Shown: positions 18,198-27,034 of the stretch, in pieces
Layout of the letters: each line of letters opens with the position of its first letter
Numbering within the stretch: position 1 is the stretch's first letter
Assembly: GCF_024181285.1 (NCBI RefSeq)
Contig: NZ_CP051201.1
Coordinates: 186,001 to 250,000, forward strand
Direction of reading: 5' to 3'
DNA from: Treponema sp. OMZ 790
Lineage (GTDB): Bacteria; Spirochaetota; Spirochaetia; Treponematales; Treponemataceae
DNA length: 64,000 bases
Notes under the pieces: generated by a model
The model's input: only the letters and a program-made list of their open reading frames with translations
Told to the model about the DNA's origin: nothing
The model's database searches: none
Program-made: the position numbers and the translations under genes

Positions 18198-18421
18198 ATG
18201 TATTCCCCGAACATATCAATTATTTCATCATCATATGCGTTTATGTCATCGGGTGTTGAGAATTTCCCCTCTGCAAGTCCTATAATAGGAATTTTTTTTG
18301 AAAGGTGATTTTGATTCAAAAAGGAAATCTTATACTTTAATAATTCAATATATTCTGCCACAGATTCAAGGTATTCTTCGGGCAGTGTTTTCAATTCTTT
18401 TTCTAATGCACTGTAACTCAT
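18194..18421 (-). CDS. VapB-like antitoxin (DUF2281 type)
   Basis: A 75-residue partner of the PIN toxin. SYSALEKELKTLPEEYLESV is a short helix pair, and GLAEGKFSTPDDINAYDDEI is the toxin-wrapping tail typical of DUF2281 antitoxins. It overlaps vapC by 4 bases (ATGA), the usual arrangement. No DNA-binding motif is obvious. Confidence 0.8.
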   Translation of the reverse strand: MSYSALEKELKTLPEEYLESVAEYIELLKYKISFLNQNHLSKKIPIIGLAEGKFSTPDDINAYDDEIIDMFGEYI

Positions 18422-18502
18422 ACTTTACCCCTTGCCTTCATAATTATATCACATTTTTTATCGGTAGTATACTAATCTTCTTTTTTTTAATATAATATAT
18501 AC

Positions 18503-19993
18503 ATGAAAACTGTTAAACTATTTTCTTTATTTTTAATTTTATTGAGTCTGCTTGCAGTGATGGCAGGCTGTGCGAGTATGTATATTCATGGTTCAACCCC
18601 TGTTCAAAGAGCTATATCTGCTGCCGATCTTCTTATTGCAGGAAATATATCGGATGACTACATACGGGTTTATAAGAAAGAATCGGCTCAAGCTGAGCAA
18701 TCGATTATGGATATGATTAGTAAGGCGGAGCGGTATGAGATATACTATGCCGATGTTGCAGATAATATTTCCGATTGGATGCTGCTTTACGTCCGCGTTA
18801 CAACTCTTCAAAGAATGTATCCCGAAGGTTTATGGGGAAAGAGAGAATTTGCGGTTTTTGAAGCCCGAGATTACAGCAATCTAAAAGATAAGGCCTATAC
18901 CAAAGCTACAGAAGCTCTTTATGATGAAGCTCTGCACATCGCGCGGACATCGGGAAACGATTCTAAAAGTATTTCAAAGGCATTAGCCAACTTAAAACGT
19001 GCAAAAAAATATTCCCGCCATTTGGATAACGAAATAAATTCATTGGGTGCCGATATAGCCTATAATGCTGCCGAATCTCTTTCTTATACAAATAGGCCGG
19101 ATAATCTCCTTCAAGCTTCGGAATATTATATGCTTGCTCACTCATGGATTCCGGGATATAAGGAGGCTTTGGAAAAAAGCAGGTTTGCAAAAGAAAAGGC
19201 TGCATATCTTTATATTGAAGAAGGCCGCCAGAATCTGCGGTTAAAAGATTATACTGCATTCCGGCATGCAAAAAAAGCTTTTCAAAAAGCAGAAAAGATA
19301 ATTCCGGGCATAGCTTCAAGAGAAATTGCAGAAGTAAATCGCCGTCTTACAGTAAGGCTTGTTATTGTGATGCCTGAAAATACTTATAATCAAAATGAAG
19401 AAGACAGAGTAAGGCGCGCAATAAGTTCCGAACTTGCTTCCGCAAAATCGGGCCCCGAAATTGTCGAAATAAATTTTACCAGAGGCGGAATGAGTTCTAT
19501 CTTTAATCTTATCGATATTCGGGATGCTGATTTGGTTCTTACTCCTTCCGATAACTACGGAAAAGTTAAAGAGTCATACGGGCCTGTAAATACTTCAAAC
19601 AAAAATGTTTCAAAAGTCATAAACGGAATTGTATACACAGGTATGATAACCGAGCAAAGTCAAGTCGTTACGGTTTATGCTCAAAACGATTTTGTTCTGT
19701 ATGATATTCGAACTTGGCGAAAGAACGAATTGCGTTATTTTAGTAATACGGCAAATAAACTTTCCAAAACTTTCACAATGAGATATTACAGCGGTGCTCC
19801 TGAAGCAAAACCTGCCGATTTTGATCCCGGTTTTCTATATGAAGCCGGGCAATATAGGAGATTTTTTCCTGAACTAATGCAGTCAGGTAATTCGATGCAC
19901 TTACTTACAAACTACTGGTCGCTAAATCAAGCAGGAAAAGAACTATGTAATGCAATTCAAAATCTGGAATATGTTGAGCGGCGATTGAAATAA
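18503..19993 (+). CDS. Putative lipoprotein of unknown function
   Basis: A 496-residue protein with a lipoprotein signal: KLFSLFLILLSLLAVMAGC, lipid-modified Cys23. The mature part begins with a helical repeat-like region (about 60-280, many Ala/Tyr/Lys helices resembling tetratricopeptide spacing: EALHIARTSG, ALANLKRAKKY, SRFAKEKAAYLY), then a beta-rich region. No enzyme motif was recognised. It is likely anchored to the periplasmic face of a membrane, next to a chemoreceptor gene. Confidence 0.75.
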   Translation: MKTVKLFSLFLILLSLLAVMAGCASMYIHGSTPVQRAISAADLLIAGNISDDYIRVYKKESAQAEQSIMDMISKAERYEIYYADVADNISDWMLLYVRVTTLQRMYPEGLWGKREFAVFEARDYSNLKDKAYTKATEALYDEALHIARTSGNDSKSISKALANLKRAKKYSRHLDNEINSLGADIAYNAAESLSYTNRPDNLLQASEYYMLAHSWIPGYKEALEKSRFAKEKAAYLYIEEGRQNLRLKDYTAFRHAKKAFQKAEKIIPGIASREIAEVNRRLTVRLVIVMPENTYNQNEEDRVRRAISSELASAKSGPEIVEINFTRGGMSSIFNLIDIRDADLVLTPSDNYGKVKESYGPVNTSNKNVSKVINGIVYTGMITEQSQVVTVYAQNDFVLYDIRTWRKNELRYFSNTANKLSKTFTMRYYSGAPEAKPADFDPGFLYEAGQYRRFFPELMQSGNSMHLLTNYWSLNQAGKELCNAIQNLEYVERRLK

Positions 19994-20037
19994 ATTACCT
20001 GCAGTGCTTTAAAGCGAATATTAAAAATCTTTAAAAC

Positions 20038-20085
20038 ATTCATTTTATCTCTTGAAAATTTTTATGAAAATGAATATTTTATACT
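20038..20085 (+). promoter_or_regulatory. Possible promoter with flanking inverted repeat
   Basis: TTGAAA at 20052-20057, 17-bp spacer, TATTTT at 20075-20080. ATTCATTTT (20038-20046) and AAAATGAAT (20067-20075) form a 9-bp inverted repeat spanning it. It lies about 65 bp upstream of the chemoreceptor start. Modest evidence only. Confidence 0.4.
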
Positions 20086-20144
20086 AAAGTTCGACCTAGC
20101 ATGGCCTTTAAAAGATGCTACTAGAATTTTATAGGAGACTTAAT

Positions 20145-22406
20145 ATGAACGATAAAAAGAGTATCAGCCAACTTCACGAGAGCACTGCAAGTAACAGTAG
20201 GGTTTTAAAACACGGTATAGGTTTTAGATTAACGCTTACGGTATCACTGGTATTATTCTTGGTGTTTGCCGGTAAGGCTGCCTATGACGCTGTTATACAT
20301 TATTCCGAAGATTTGTCGGGGTATACACAGATTGCCATGGAAGAAAATAAAGCTTTAGCTAATGAGTTTGAAACTTTATTCGTTGATGTTGACCGCACTT
20401 CAATGGGAGTGATGTCTTTAGTTGAATATGAATTATCACTCCCTGAAAATCAAAGGGATAGAAATAAACTTGTAGAATATTTAAAACTTGTTTTGCAAAA
20501 GAGTCCTAACCTTTATGCAGTAGGCGTTTTTTTTGAACCTAATGCTTTTGACGGGAAAGATGCTGTTTTTGCAAATCAAGATTTCTATGGTGCAGACGGA
20601 AGGTTTATTCCTTATGTTGAACGCACCGAAAATAATTCCATAATAGTTGAATCGGTTTCAGGTATCAATGATTCTTCTAAAAATGAATGGTACAGAAAGC
20701 CCATGGAAGCAAAAAGGAATATTCTTATTTCTCCGTTTGAATTTAAAACAAATAAGGGTGTACGTATTCTTACTACTTATGCGGCACCTATAACAAATAA
20801 GGGAAAGATTATCGGTGTTTTTACTGCAGATATAGATGTAAGCTTTTTGCAAAAAACGATTGAAGAGTTTCCCGGAACTTCAAAGGAAAGTTTTAAAGAA
20901 GCTTTTTCGGCTGAAGGTATAACTATCGCAAACGGAACCGATTCTTCCCGTGTGATGGAAAATATTTTGGAACGCCGGCCTGAATTTAAAGAACTCTTTG
21001 ACGTCGTACAGGAAGATAAAATTTCGGAAAAAGTTTTTATCTCTCATACTTCAGGAAAAAAATCGCAATACATCTTTCTTCCTGTTCAAATATCAGGCGT
21101 AAAAGAGAATTGGGTTTTTGTTTCTGTGGATTCGATAGACTCTTTTACCAAGGGTGCAAAAAATAATTTGATAACGACAATCATTCAATATATAGGAATA
21201 CTTATCGGTGTTATTATTTTGATGTTTGTTCTTATTACAAGAGCCGTAAGTAAACCGCTTCAGTTTACGGCCAATGCACTTAAAAATATTTCGCAAGGCG
21301 AAGGAGATTTAACGGTACGGCTTCCTGTAAAAGGAAGCGATGAAATAGCCGAACTTTCTGATTATTTTAATCAGACGATTGCTAAAATAGGAAAAGCAAT
21401 TGAATCTGTCGGAAAAAATACTCAAATTATGCAGGAGGTCGGCGGTTCATTGTCAAGCAACATGACCGAAACGGCAAGTGCGATACACCAGATAAGCACA
21501 AACATTGAGAGTGTAAAACAACAAGTTTTAAATCAGAGTGCAAGCGTAACGGAGACCGCTTCTACTACCGAACAGATTATTCAGATGATCAAAGCTTTAA
21601 ATACAAGCATTGAAAATCAGGCAGCGAGTGTTACCGAATCTTCTTCGGCTATTGAACAAATGGTTGCGAACATAGCTTCGATTACCGATACTCTTGAAAA
21701 AACCGATGGAGTTATAAAAACTCTTGCAGATGCTACCGCTGATGGAAAAGATACTGTTTTATCTGCGAATACGGTAACGCAAAAAATAGCGGAAGAGTCG
21801 GGAGGCTTACTTGAAGCTTCAAGTGTTATTCAACATATTGCAAGTCAAACAAACTTGCTTGCAATGAACGCTGCTATTGAAGCCGCTCATGCAGGGGAAG
21901 CCGGAAAAGGTTTTGCCGTAGTTGCGGATGAGATAAGAAAACTTGCAGAAGAATCGAGTACTCAAGGAAAGACGATTACTGCTACATTAAAGATTTTAAG
22001 CACCGAAATAGAAATGCTTTCAGCTTCAGCAAAGACTGCCGAAGAAAAGTTTAACATAATTTTCAATCTGACGGAACAAGTTAAAGCTATGAGTGCAAGA
22101 CTGACTGAAGCAATGCGTGAACAGGAAAATGGAAGTAAAGAAGTTCTTACCGCAATAAGAGATATAAATTCCATTACTACTCATGTAAGCGCAAGTTCTG
22201 CAGAAATGTTGAACGGAGGAGAGAATGTCGCTAAGGAAATGAATAAACTCGATGCTCTTACCCGTATCATAACCGACAGTATGAATGAAATGGCTGCCGG
22301 AGCTTTGCAGATAAATAATGCCGTTCAAGAGGTCAGCGAAATAACTCAACAAAACAAACAGAGTATTGAAGATTTATCTAAAGAGGTAAATAAATTTAAG
22401 GTGTAA
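20145..22406 (+). CDS. Methyl-accepting chemotaxis protein
   Basis: A 753-residue chemoreceptor. One membrane segment (about 30-50), a periplasmic dCache-type ligand domain (about 55-340), a second membrane segment ([16 protein letters not shown]), a HAMP linker ([18 protein letters not shown]) and a long signalling coiled coil. The hairpin tip [20 protein letters not shown] binds CheA/CheW. The ATG at 20145 has TAGGAG upstream. It controls flagellar rotation via CheA; the ligand is unknown. Confidence 0.92.
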   Translation: MNDKKSISQLHESTASNSRVLKHGIGFRLTLTVSLVLFLVFAGKAAYDAVIHYSEDLSGYTQIAMEENKALANEFETLFVDVDRTSMGVMSLVEYELSLPENQRDRNKLVEYLKLVLQKSPNLYAVGVFFEPNAFDGKDAVFANQDFYGADGRFIPYVERTENNSIIVESVSGINDSSKNEWYRKPMEAKRNILISPFEFKTNKGVRILTTYAAPITNKGKIIGVFTADIDVSFLQKTIEEFPGTSKESFKEAFSAEGITIANGTDSSRVMENILERRPEFKELFDVVQEDKISEKVFISHTSGKKSQYIFLPVQISGVKENWVFVSVDSIDSFTKGAKNNLITTIIQYIGILIGVIILMFVLITRAVSKPLQFTANALKNISQGEGDLTVRLPVKGSDEIAELSDYFNQTIAKIGKAIESVGKNTQIMQEVGGSLSSNMTETASAIHQISTNIESVKQQVLNQSASVTETASTTEQIIQMIKALNTSIENQAASVTESSSAIEQMVANIASITDTLEKTDGVIKTLADATADGKDTVLSANTVTQKIAEESGGLLEASSVIQHIASQTNLLAMNAAIEAAHAGEAGKGFAVVADEIRKLAEESSTQGKTITATLKILSTEIEMLSASAKTAEEKFNIIFNLTEQVKAMSARLTEAMREQENGSKEVLTAIRDINSITTHVSASSAEMLNGGENVAKEMNKLDALTRIITDSMNEMAAGALQINNAVQEVSEITQQNKQSIEDLSKEVNKFKV

Positions 22407-22415
22407 ATCTTTTAA

Positions 22416-22450
22416 GGCCGTCATCATTTAGGTGACGGCTTTTATTTTTT
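22416..22450 (+). terminator. Terminator after the chemoreceptor gene
   Basis: GCCGTCA (22417-22423) pairs with TGACGGC (22433-22439), followed by CTTTTATTTTTTG. It lies 11 bases after the stop codon. Confidence 0.85.
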
Positions 22451-22503
22451 GTTAAACGGTTGAAAATTATAGAAAAATAAATAAAATAGAATAGGGGTAA
22501 AAA

Positions 22504-23253
22504 ATGACAATTCATGAATTCGGCCGGCAGAATGGAGAAAAGATTCTTTTGATTCATCCTTCGTGCGTAAAATGGGATTACTTTGAGAAAGTCATTCCCT
22601 TGCTTGAAGACCGATATCACTTAATTGTTCCTGCCTTGCCCGGCTATGATTTTGATCGGGAAAGTGATTTTACAAGCGTTGAACAAATTGCTTCGGAACT
22701 GACTGAATGGATGAAAGAGAATGACTACAGACACCTTTATTCCGTTTACGGCTGTTCTATGGGCGGCTCTATCGCCTTGCTGATGACTCTGGAGAAAAAA
22801 ATAAGGATCGATCACTGCATAATGGACGGCGGAATTACACCTTATGAACTGCCTTGGCTCTTGACACGCTTTATTGCCTTGCGCGATTATCTTATGGTGA
22901 TGATAGGAAGAATAGGCGGTGTAAGATTGTTGTCAAGAGTTTTTTCTACGGATGAGTATAGCAAAGAAGACATAGAATACGCAGCTGAAGTTTTGCGGCA
23001 CAGCAGCCGAAAGACTCTATGGAGGAGTTTTGATTCCTGCAATAATTATAAGATACCTTTTCCTATTCCCGGCCTTTCCACAAAAATTCATTATTGGTAT
23101 GCCGAGACTGAAGAAAAAGCTCGCTCCTGGGATATCCGCTATATGAAAAAATATTTCCCCCAAACAGATTTTAAGATTCTGCCTAAGCTCGGACATGGCG
23201 GACTTGTTTTGCTTAAACCTAAGCTTTTTAAAGAGATGATTGTGGGGATGTGA
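22504..23253 (+). CDS. Alpha/beta hydrolase
   Basis: A 249-residue alpha/beta hydrolase. The oxyanion-region start KILLIHPSCVKWDYF, the nucleophile elbow GCSMGGS (Ser85) and a C-terminal LGHGGLVLLKP catalytic His are present. No signal peptide, so cytoplasmic. The substrate (ester or thioester) cannot be told. It is monocistronic, following a terminator. Confidence 0.82.
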   Translation: MTIHEFGRQNGEKILLIHPSCVKWDYFEKVIPLLEDRYHLIVPALPGYDFDRESDFTSVEQIASELTEWMKENDYRHLYSVYGCSMGGSIALLMTLEKKIRIDHCIMDGGITPYELPWLLTRFIALRDYLMVMIGRIGGVRLLSRVFSTDEYSKEDIEYAAEVLRHSSRKTLWRSFDSCNNYKIPFPIPGLSTKIHYWYAETEEKARSWDIRYMKKYFPQTDFKILPKLGHGGLVLLKPKLFKEMIVGM

Positions 23254-23294
23254 AATTAACTGCTTAGGATTAAGTTTTAAGAATTGTTTAAAAA

Positions 23295-23651
23295 CTATTG
23301 TTTTATTTTATTGCGGGTTATCTCACCTGATGCAATTCCTAAGCCTAAATCTACTAAGTCCTTTTGAGTATATATCATTTTTTTATTATTGAGTTCAAGA
23401 AATATAAGCATTACATGAACCCCTATTCTTTTATTACCGTCAATAAACGGATGATTTTGAATGAGTGCATAGCAAAGCTGGGCTGCTTTGTCAATAATGT
23501 CGACATAGAGTTCTTTTCTATTGAATGTTTGGAATGGGGAATGTAATGCTGAATCGAGAAGACCCTCATCTCTTATGCCGTCTATTCCGCCGGTTGCATT
23601 GATAAGGCTACGGTGTATTTCTTTGACCTGATGTTGTGTAAAGAAAATCAC
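23295..23651 (-). CDS. doc: Doc-family (Fic) toxin
   Basis: A 118-residue death-on-curing toxin. The Fic active-site motif HPFIDGNKR spans residues 67-75 and the start has GGIDGIRDEGLLDSAL. In studied homologues Doc phosphorylates EF-Tu and arrests translation. The gene overlaps the upstream small gene by 4 bases, the standard antitoxin-toxin order. It is intact, unlike the nearby vapC. Confidence 0.88.
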   Translation of the reverse strand: MIFFTQHQVKEIHRSLINATGGIDGIRDEGLLDSALHSPFQTFNRKELYVDIIDKAAQLCYALIQNHPFIDGNKRIGVHVMLIFLELNNKKMIYTQKDLVDLGLGIASGEITRNKIKQ

Positions 23652-23905
23652 TGTGCCAGAGCCTTATATGCTTCAAGATTTTTATTTATAAGATTATTGG
23701 AAACTTCAAAAAGTGTTTTGTCCGCAACGATTTCGGCCTTTGTTCCGAATAATGAAGTAGCCGATAAGTTATCTGCTTGAGTTTCTTTCATGTTTTCTTC
23801 GTGCGTTTGTTTACTCAATTCTTTATTTTTTAGAAACAGATATTCAATATAGTGCTGTAATTCTTTTGAAAGCAAATTATATTGATGTAACATTACCTCA
23901 TTCAT
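23648..23905 (-). CDS. Antitoxin partner of the Doc toxin
   Basis: An 85-residue protein starting at ATG 23905 (GGAGGT upstream). The N-terminus MNEVMLHQYNLLSKELQHYI resembles the helical start of DUF2281/YefM-like antitoxins, the middle is charged, and the C-terminal tail (TLFEVSNNLINKNLEAYKAL) would cover the Fic site. It is not the classic Phd fold by eye; assignment rests on the overlap with doc. Confidence 0.7.
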   Translation of the reverse strand: MNEVMLHQYNLLSKELQHYIEYLFLKNKELSKQTHEENMKETQADNLSATSLFGTKAEIVADKTLFEVSNNLINKNLEAYKALAQ

Positions 23906-23955
23906 AGATACCTCCATCCTATTGCCATTATATCACATTTTGCTGTTTGTTTGAA

Positions 23956-24077
23956 CTACCTATGAGTCTTCATTTCCTTTATCGACAGAGAATTTGCATC
24001 GTCTTTGATAAGATACGTAGTTCCGGTTTTATTTGCTTATCCTTGTCGTACCACGTTAGTTCAAGTTTTTGGGACAT
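23956..24077 (-). pseudogene. Relic of a DNA methyltransferase N-terminus (type III Mod-like)
   Basis: On the minus strand from ATG 24077 the sequence reads MSQKLELTWYDKDKQIKPE, then after a one-base shift RIL-KDDANSLS. This is the typical opening of Mod/adenine methylase proteins of type III and related systems (LELTWxGK...xxPRIL). It stops at 23956 and nothing of the methylase core follows. An eroded gene at the border of the defence island. Confidence 0.55.
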
Positions 24078-24166
24078 GTATACAGTATAGCACAAAAGAG
24101 GGAAAGGTGGGAGGGGGCAAAGATTTTAGCAACCTAAAACCATATTTATAAAAATTGAAATAGCTT

Positions 24167-24598
24167 CTAACCGATAGTGGAAATGGATGATAATAAAGCT
24201 CCCGTTATTTTTTCTAATGTTTCATCTCTTCTTTTTATTGTTAAAGTACATTGCCAAACTACTATCACATTATACCCCATTTTTTTTAAATCACTTATAT
24301 TTTTCCTATCTCTAATAATGTTTTTATCTATTTTTTCTTTCCAGAAATTAAAATTGGTTGTAGGTAGAGCGGCTTTTTTACAGTTTTTATGACCGTGCCA
24401 AAAACAACCGTTGACAAAAATAACGGTTTTATATTTGGGTAAAACTATATCGGGTTTTCCCGGTAAAGTTTTAACGTTTTTACGATATCTGAATCCTTTT
24501 GCAAAAAGATATTTACGTACTAAAATTTCAGGTTTTGTTTCTTTTCCTGAAATTTTAGACATAATTTCACTTCGTTTTTTTTGAGAAAATTTATCCAT
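24167..24598 (-). CDS. vsr: Very-short-patch repair-type endonuclease
   Basis: A 143-residue Vsr: RSEIMSKISGKETKPEILVR, LPGKPDIVLPKYKTVIFVNG with the catalytic Asp, then GCFWHGHKNC (zinc/active-site His and Cys), and NFNFWKEKIDKN. Vsr nicks T:G mismatches arising from 5-methylcytosine deamination. It follows the cytosine methylase by 10 bases, in keeping with a shared recognition sequence. Confidence 0.93.
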   Translation of the reverse strand: MDKFSQKKRSEIMSKISGKETKPEILVRKYLFAKGFRYRKNVKTLPGKPDIVLPKYKTVIFVNGCFWHGHKNCKKAALPTTNFNFWKEKIDKNIIRDRKNISDLKKMGYNVIVVWQCTLTIKRRDETLEKITGALLSSISTIG

Positions 24599-24608
24599 AT
24601 TTTTTAAT

Positions 24609-25634
24609 TCAATTGCTTAAATACTTCTTTAAATGTCTTTTTATATTTAGTGCCTGTATTTTACAGAATTGCGGCGGTAAAGCGTTTCCTATCATCAACG
24701 CTATTTTTGAAATAGGTACATCAGTAGGAAATTTATAATTCCTAGGAAACGATTGTAATAATGCCGCTTCACGTGCGGAAATACAACGATCTTGTTCGGG
24801 ATGTAAAAATCGCCCCTTTGAAGGATTTAAACATCCTCCTGTGATAGTTGTCGAATAATCGTTCCACCGCAATCTACCGTAAACATCATTAAAACCTACA
24901 TTCGCTTTTTTATGGCATTCCAATTGTCTACTTTCTCCCAAGTCTTTTCTACTCCCTCCGTCATGAGGAATATCTCGGATTAAATCTTGAATTCTTTTTG
25001 TATGTTTAGGATATATTTTATGCAATTTGTCGGAGGATTCTTCGGGTTTGGGTAAACTGCCTATTTTTTCTTTTACCGTTACTTTTTTATTGGACGGTTT
25101 TGCTATCTCTATAGGTCCCAATCTTGAACCTACCATTACCAATCGCTTCCTATTTTGCGGAACTCCATAATCTTTAACATTAACCGTTTTATAATATACA
25201 ACATATCCTATATCTTTTAATTCTTTTACGGCTTGTTCAAAATTTGATGATAATGCAAGACCGGGAACATTTTCCATCATAAAGGTAAATGGATTTAGTT
25301 CTTTTATGAAACGAACATATTCATCGATAAGATTGTTTCTATCATCTGCAACGGGATTGGGTTTATTAAGTCTACGTATGGCACTGAAACCTTGACATGG
25401 CGGACATCCGGCTAATAAGTGAATTTTTTCATCCTTTAAACTTGCCTTTATTTCGTTCATATCAACTTGGCGAATATCTTTTGTTATTACTTCTACTTCC
25501 TTATGATTCATGGAATAGGAGCGAGATGCAACCTCATCAATTTCAAATGCATATTTAGTTTGGAAACCCGCTTGTCGAAGCCCTTCAGTTAATCCCCCGA
25601 CCCCGGAAAATAGATCTATAGCCGTAAAAGTCAT
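24609..25634 (-). CDS. DNA C5-cytosine methyltransferase
   Basis: A 341-residue C5 methylase with motifs in order: DLFSGVGGLTEGL (I, SAM), AGCPPCQGFS (IV, catalytic Cys80), MMENVPGL (VI), QNRKRLVMVGS (VIII), a variable target-recognition region (about 190-250), AREAALLQSFP (IX) and GNALPPQFC (X). The target sequence cannot be read from the protein. The start overlaps the receiver gene by 4 bases. No conventional restriction enzyme is in the operon. Confidence 0.95.
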   Translation of the reverse strand: MTFTAIDLFSGVGGLTEGLRQAGFQTKYAFEIDEVASRSYSMNHKEVEVITKDIRQVDMNEIKASLKDEKIHLLAGCPPCQGFSAIRRLNKPNPVADDRNNLIDEYVRFIKELNPFTFMMENVPGLALSSNFEQAVKELKDIGYVVYYKTVNVKDYGVPQNRKRLVMVGSRLGPIEIAKPSNKKVTVKEKIGSLPKPEESSDKLHKIYPKHTKRIQDLIRDIPHDGGSRKDLGESRQLECHKKANVGFNDVYGRLRWNDYSTTITGGCLNPSKGRFLHPEQDRCISAREAALLQSFPRNYKFPTDVPISKIALMIGNALPPQFCKIQALNIKRHLKKYLSN

Positions 25635-27034
25635 TTTTTCGAATCCTCATTTTGTATCGCTTGTTCGAATTTATTTTTTAAATAGTCCGATAGTGTTTTC
25701 GGAAAATCGGGACAACCGTAACCCGTAATATTGTCTTGTATGAATTGTATGAGTTGGTTTTTAAAATTTTCGGAAATTGAAACGACTTTTGCTATAGTAT
25801 TTCTATCATGTGTATCGACATAATCAAGTGCTTTCTTATTCTTTATCTTCCTTTGTTCATTTTTATCTTTTACGGAAGGAGGAGAAATTTCTATAGTTCT
25901 TATCGATTTTGGGCAAAGGATATAATCAAAAAAATTATCATTAATCGGAATTGCAGGTAATACGGCTATATTTTCAATACCTTGGGTATTTGTTAAAGAA
26001 GTAGGTCTAAAATGATTCGATTTAGTGAGCTCTCCGAATAAATCTTTGCATTTTTCATTTTTGTCAATTTTATATAAAGGTATTACAGCTAAAAAACCGT
26101 AATTTTTACACCAAAATTTTTCCATGTGACAGTCTGAGGAAAAAACCAAAAATAAATCATCTTGATATTTTATTATATCGCCTTGTTTGATTTGATTACT
26201 TTTCGAGCTATAATATAATCTATAAGACCATATTTTTTTTATGATATCTTCATAAATATCTTTCTTCTCATTTGCGGATGTTTCTAAAGCAGGGAGATTT
26301 TCTATCAGCTTTTGTTTATATTTGTCAAAAATGATACCTGCAAATTCTTCCGGTTCAATAATAAATTCATTATTTTCCTGATACCCGAAAGAGTTTATAA
26401 ATTCTTGAACAGATAATGAGGATATTTCAGATAATACTTCATTTAAACTTTTATTTGAATTGTACAGTAATTCTTTTGCATATTTATATGAAAAATTGGA
26501 TTCGAATCTTTTTTTTGCCTCTTCTATGACTTCATGAACACTTTTTTCAGCATTTTTCTTATCATCTAGCGGTTGACCTTTTTCTATAAGAGTTAATCTC
26601 TCTTCGTAAGGTTTGAACTTTTCTTTTTGAAGTATATCGATAAGTTCATCATTTTTATCCGCTCCGGTATATATTATTATGATGGAATGTGTTGATTTTA
26701 ATAGTTCAAATAAATGTACTTCGGAGCTATCGGAGCTTGGTGAATCATTATAATCCCAATCATACAAGATAACATCAGGGTTAAGATAATTTCCGTTGTT
26801 TCTATGATTTACAAAAAATTGAGGAGCGGTAAATGCATAGCACTCCCAATCTATGGGGTCTTCTAAAAGAGATTCAATTATACTTTTTACATTCTCATCT
26901 TCCGACCAATTGGTTGTATCGTTTTTCAATAAAAATCTTAAGACTTGTTGATCAATTAATTTTGTCTCTTCAAAATATTCATGAAATTGACTAACTGGTA
27001 TTTTGTCATCAATATAGCAGACCATTGTTTTCAT
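25631..27034 (-). CDS. Receiver-like protein with novel C-terminal domain
   Basis: A 467-residue protein. The first ~155 residues look like a two-component receiver: MVCYIDDK (acidic pair Asp9-Asp10), PDVILYDWDYND (phospho-acceptor Asp92), SIIIIYTGAD (Thr123) and LTLIEKGQP (Lys152), with an insert making it longer than usual. The remaining 300 residues match no family I recognise. It lies between the GHKL ATPase and the cytosine methylase, overlapping both by 4 bases, and probably receives a signal from that ATPase. Confidence 0.7.
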   Translation of the reverse strand: MKTMVCYIDDKIPVSQFHEYFEETKLIDQQVLRFLLKNDTTNWSEDENVKSIIESLLEDPIDWECYAFTAPQFFVNHRNNGNYLNPDVILYDWDYNDSPSSDSSEVHLFELLKSTHSIIIIYTGADKNDELIDILQKEKFKPYEERLTLIEKGQPLDDKKNAEKSVHEVIEEAKKRFESNFSYKYAKELLYNSNKSLNEVLSEISSLSVQEFINSFGYQENNEFIIEPEEFAGIIFDKYKQKLIENLPALETSANEKKDIYEDIIKKIWSYRLYYSSKSNQIKQGDIIKYQDDLFLVFSSDCHMEKFWCKNYGFLAVIPLYKIDKNEKCKDLFGELTKSNHFRPTSLTNTQGIENIAVLPAIPINDNFFDYILCPKSIRTIEISPPSVKDKNEQRKIKNKKALDYVDTHDRNTIAKVVSISENFKNQLIQFIQDNITGYGCPDFPKTLSDYLKNKFEQAIQNEDSKK

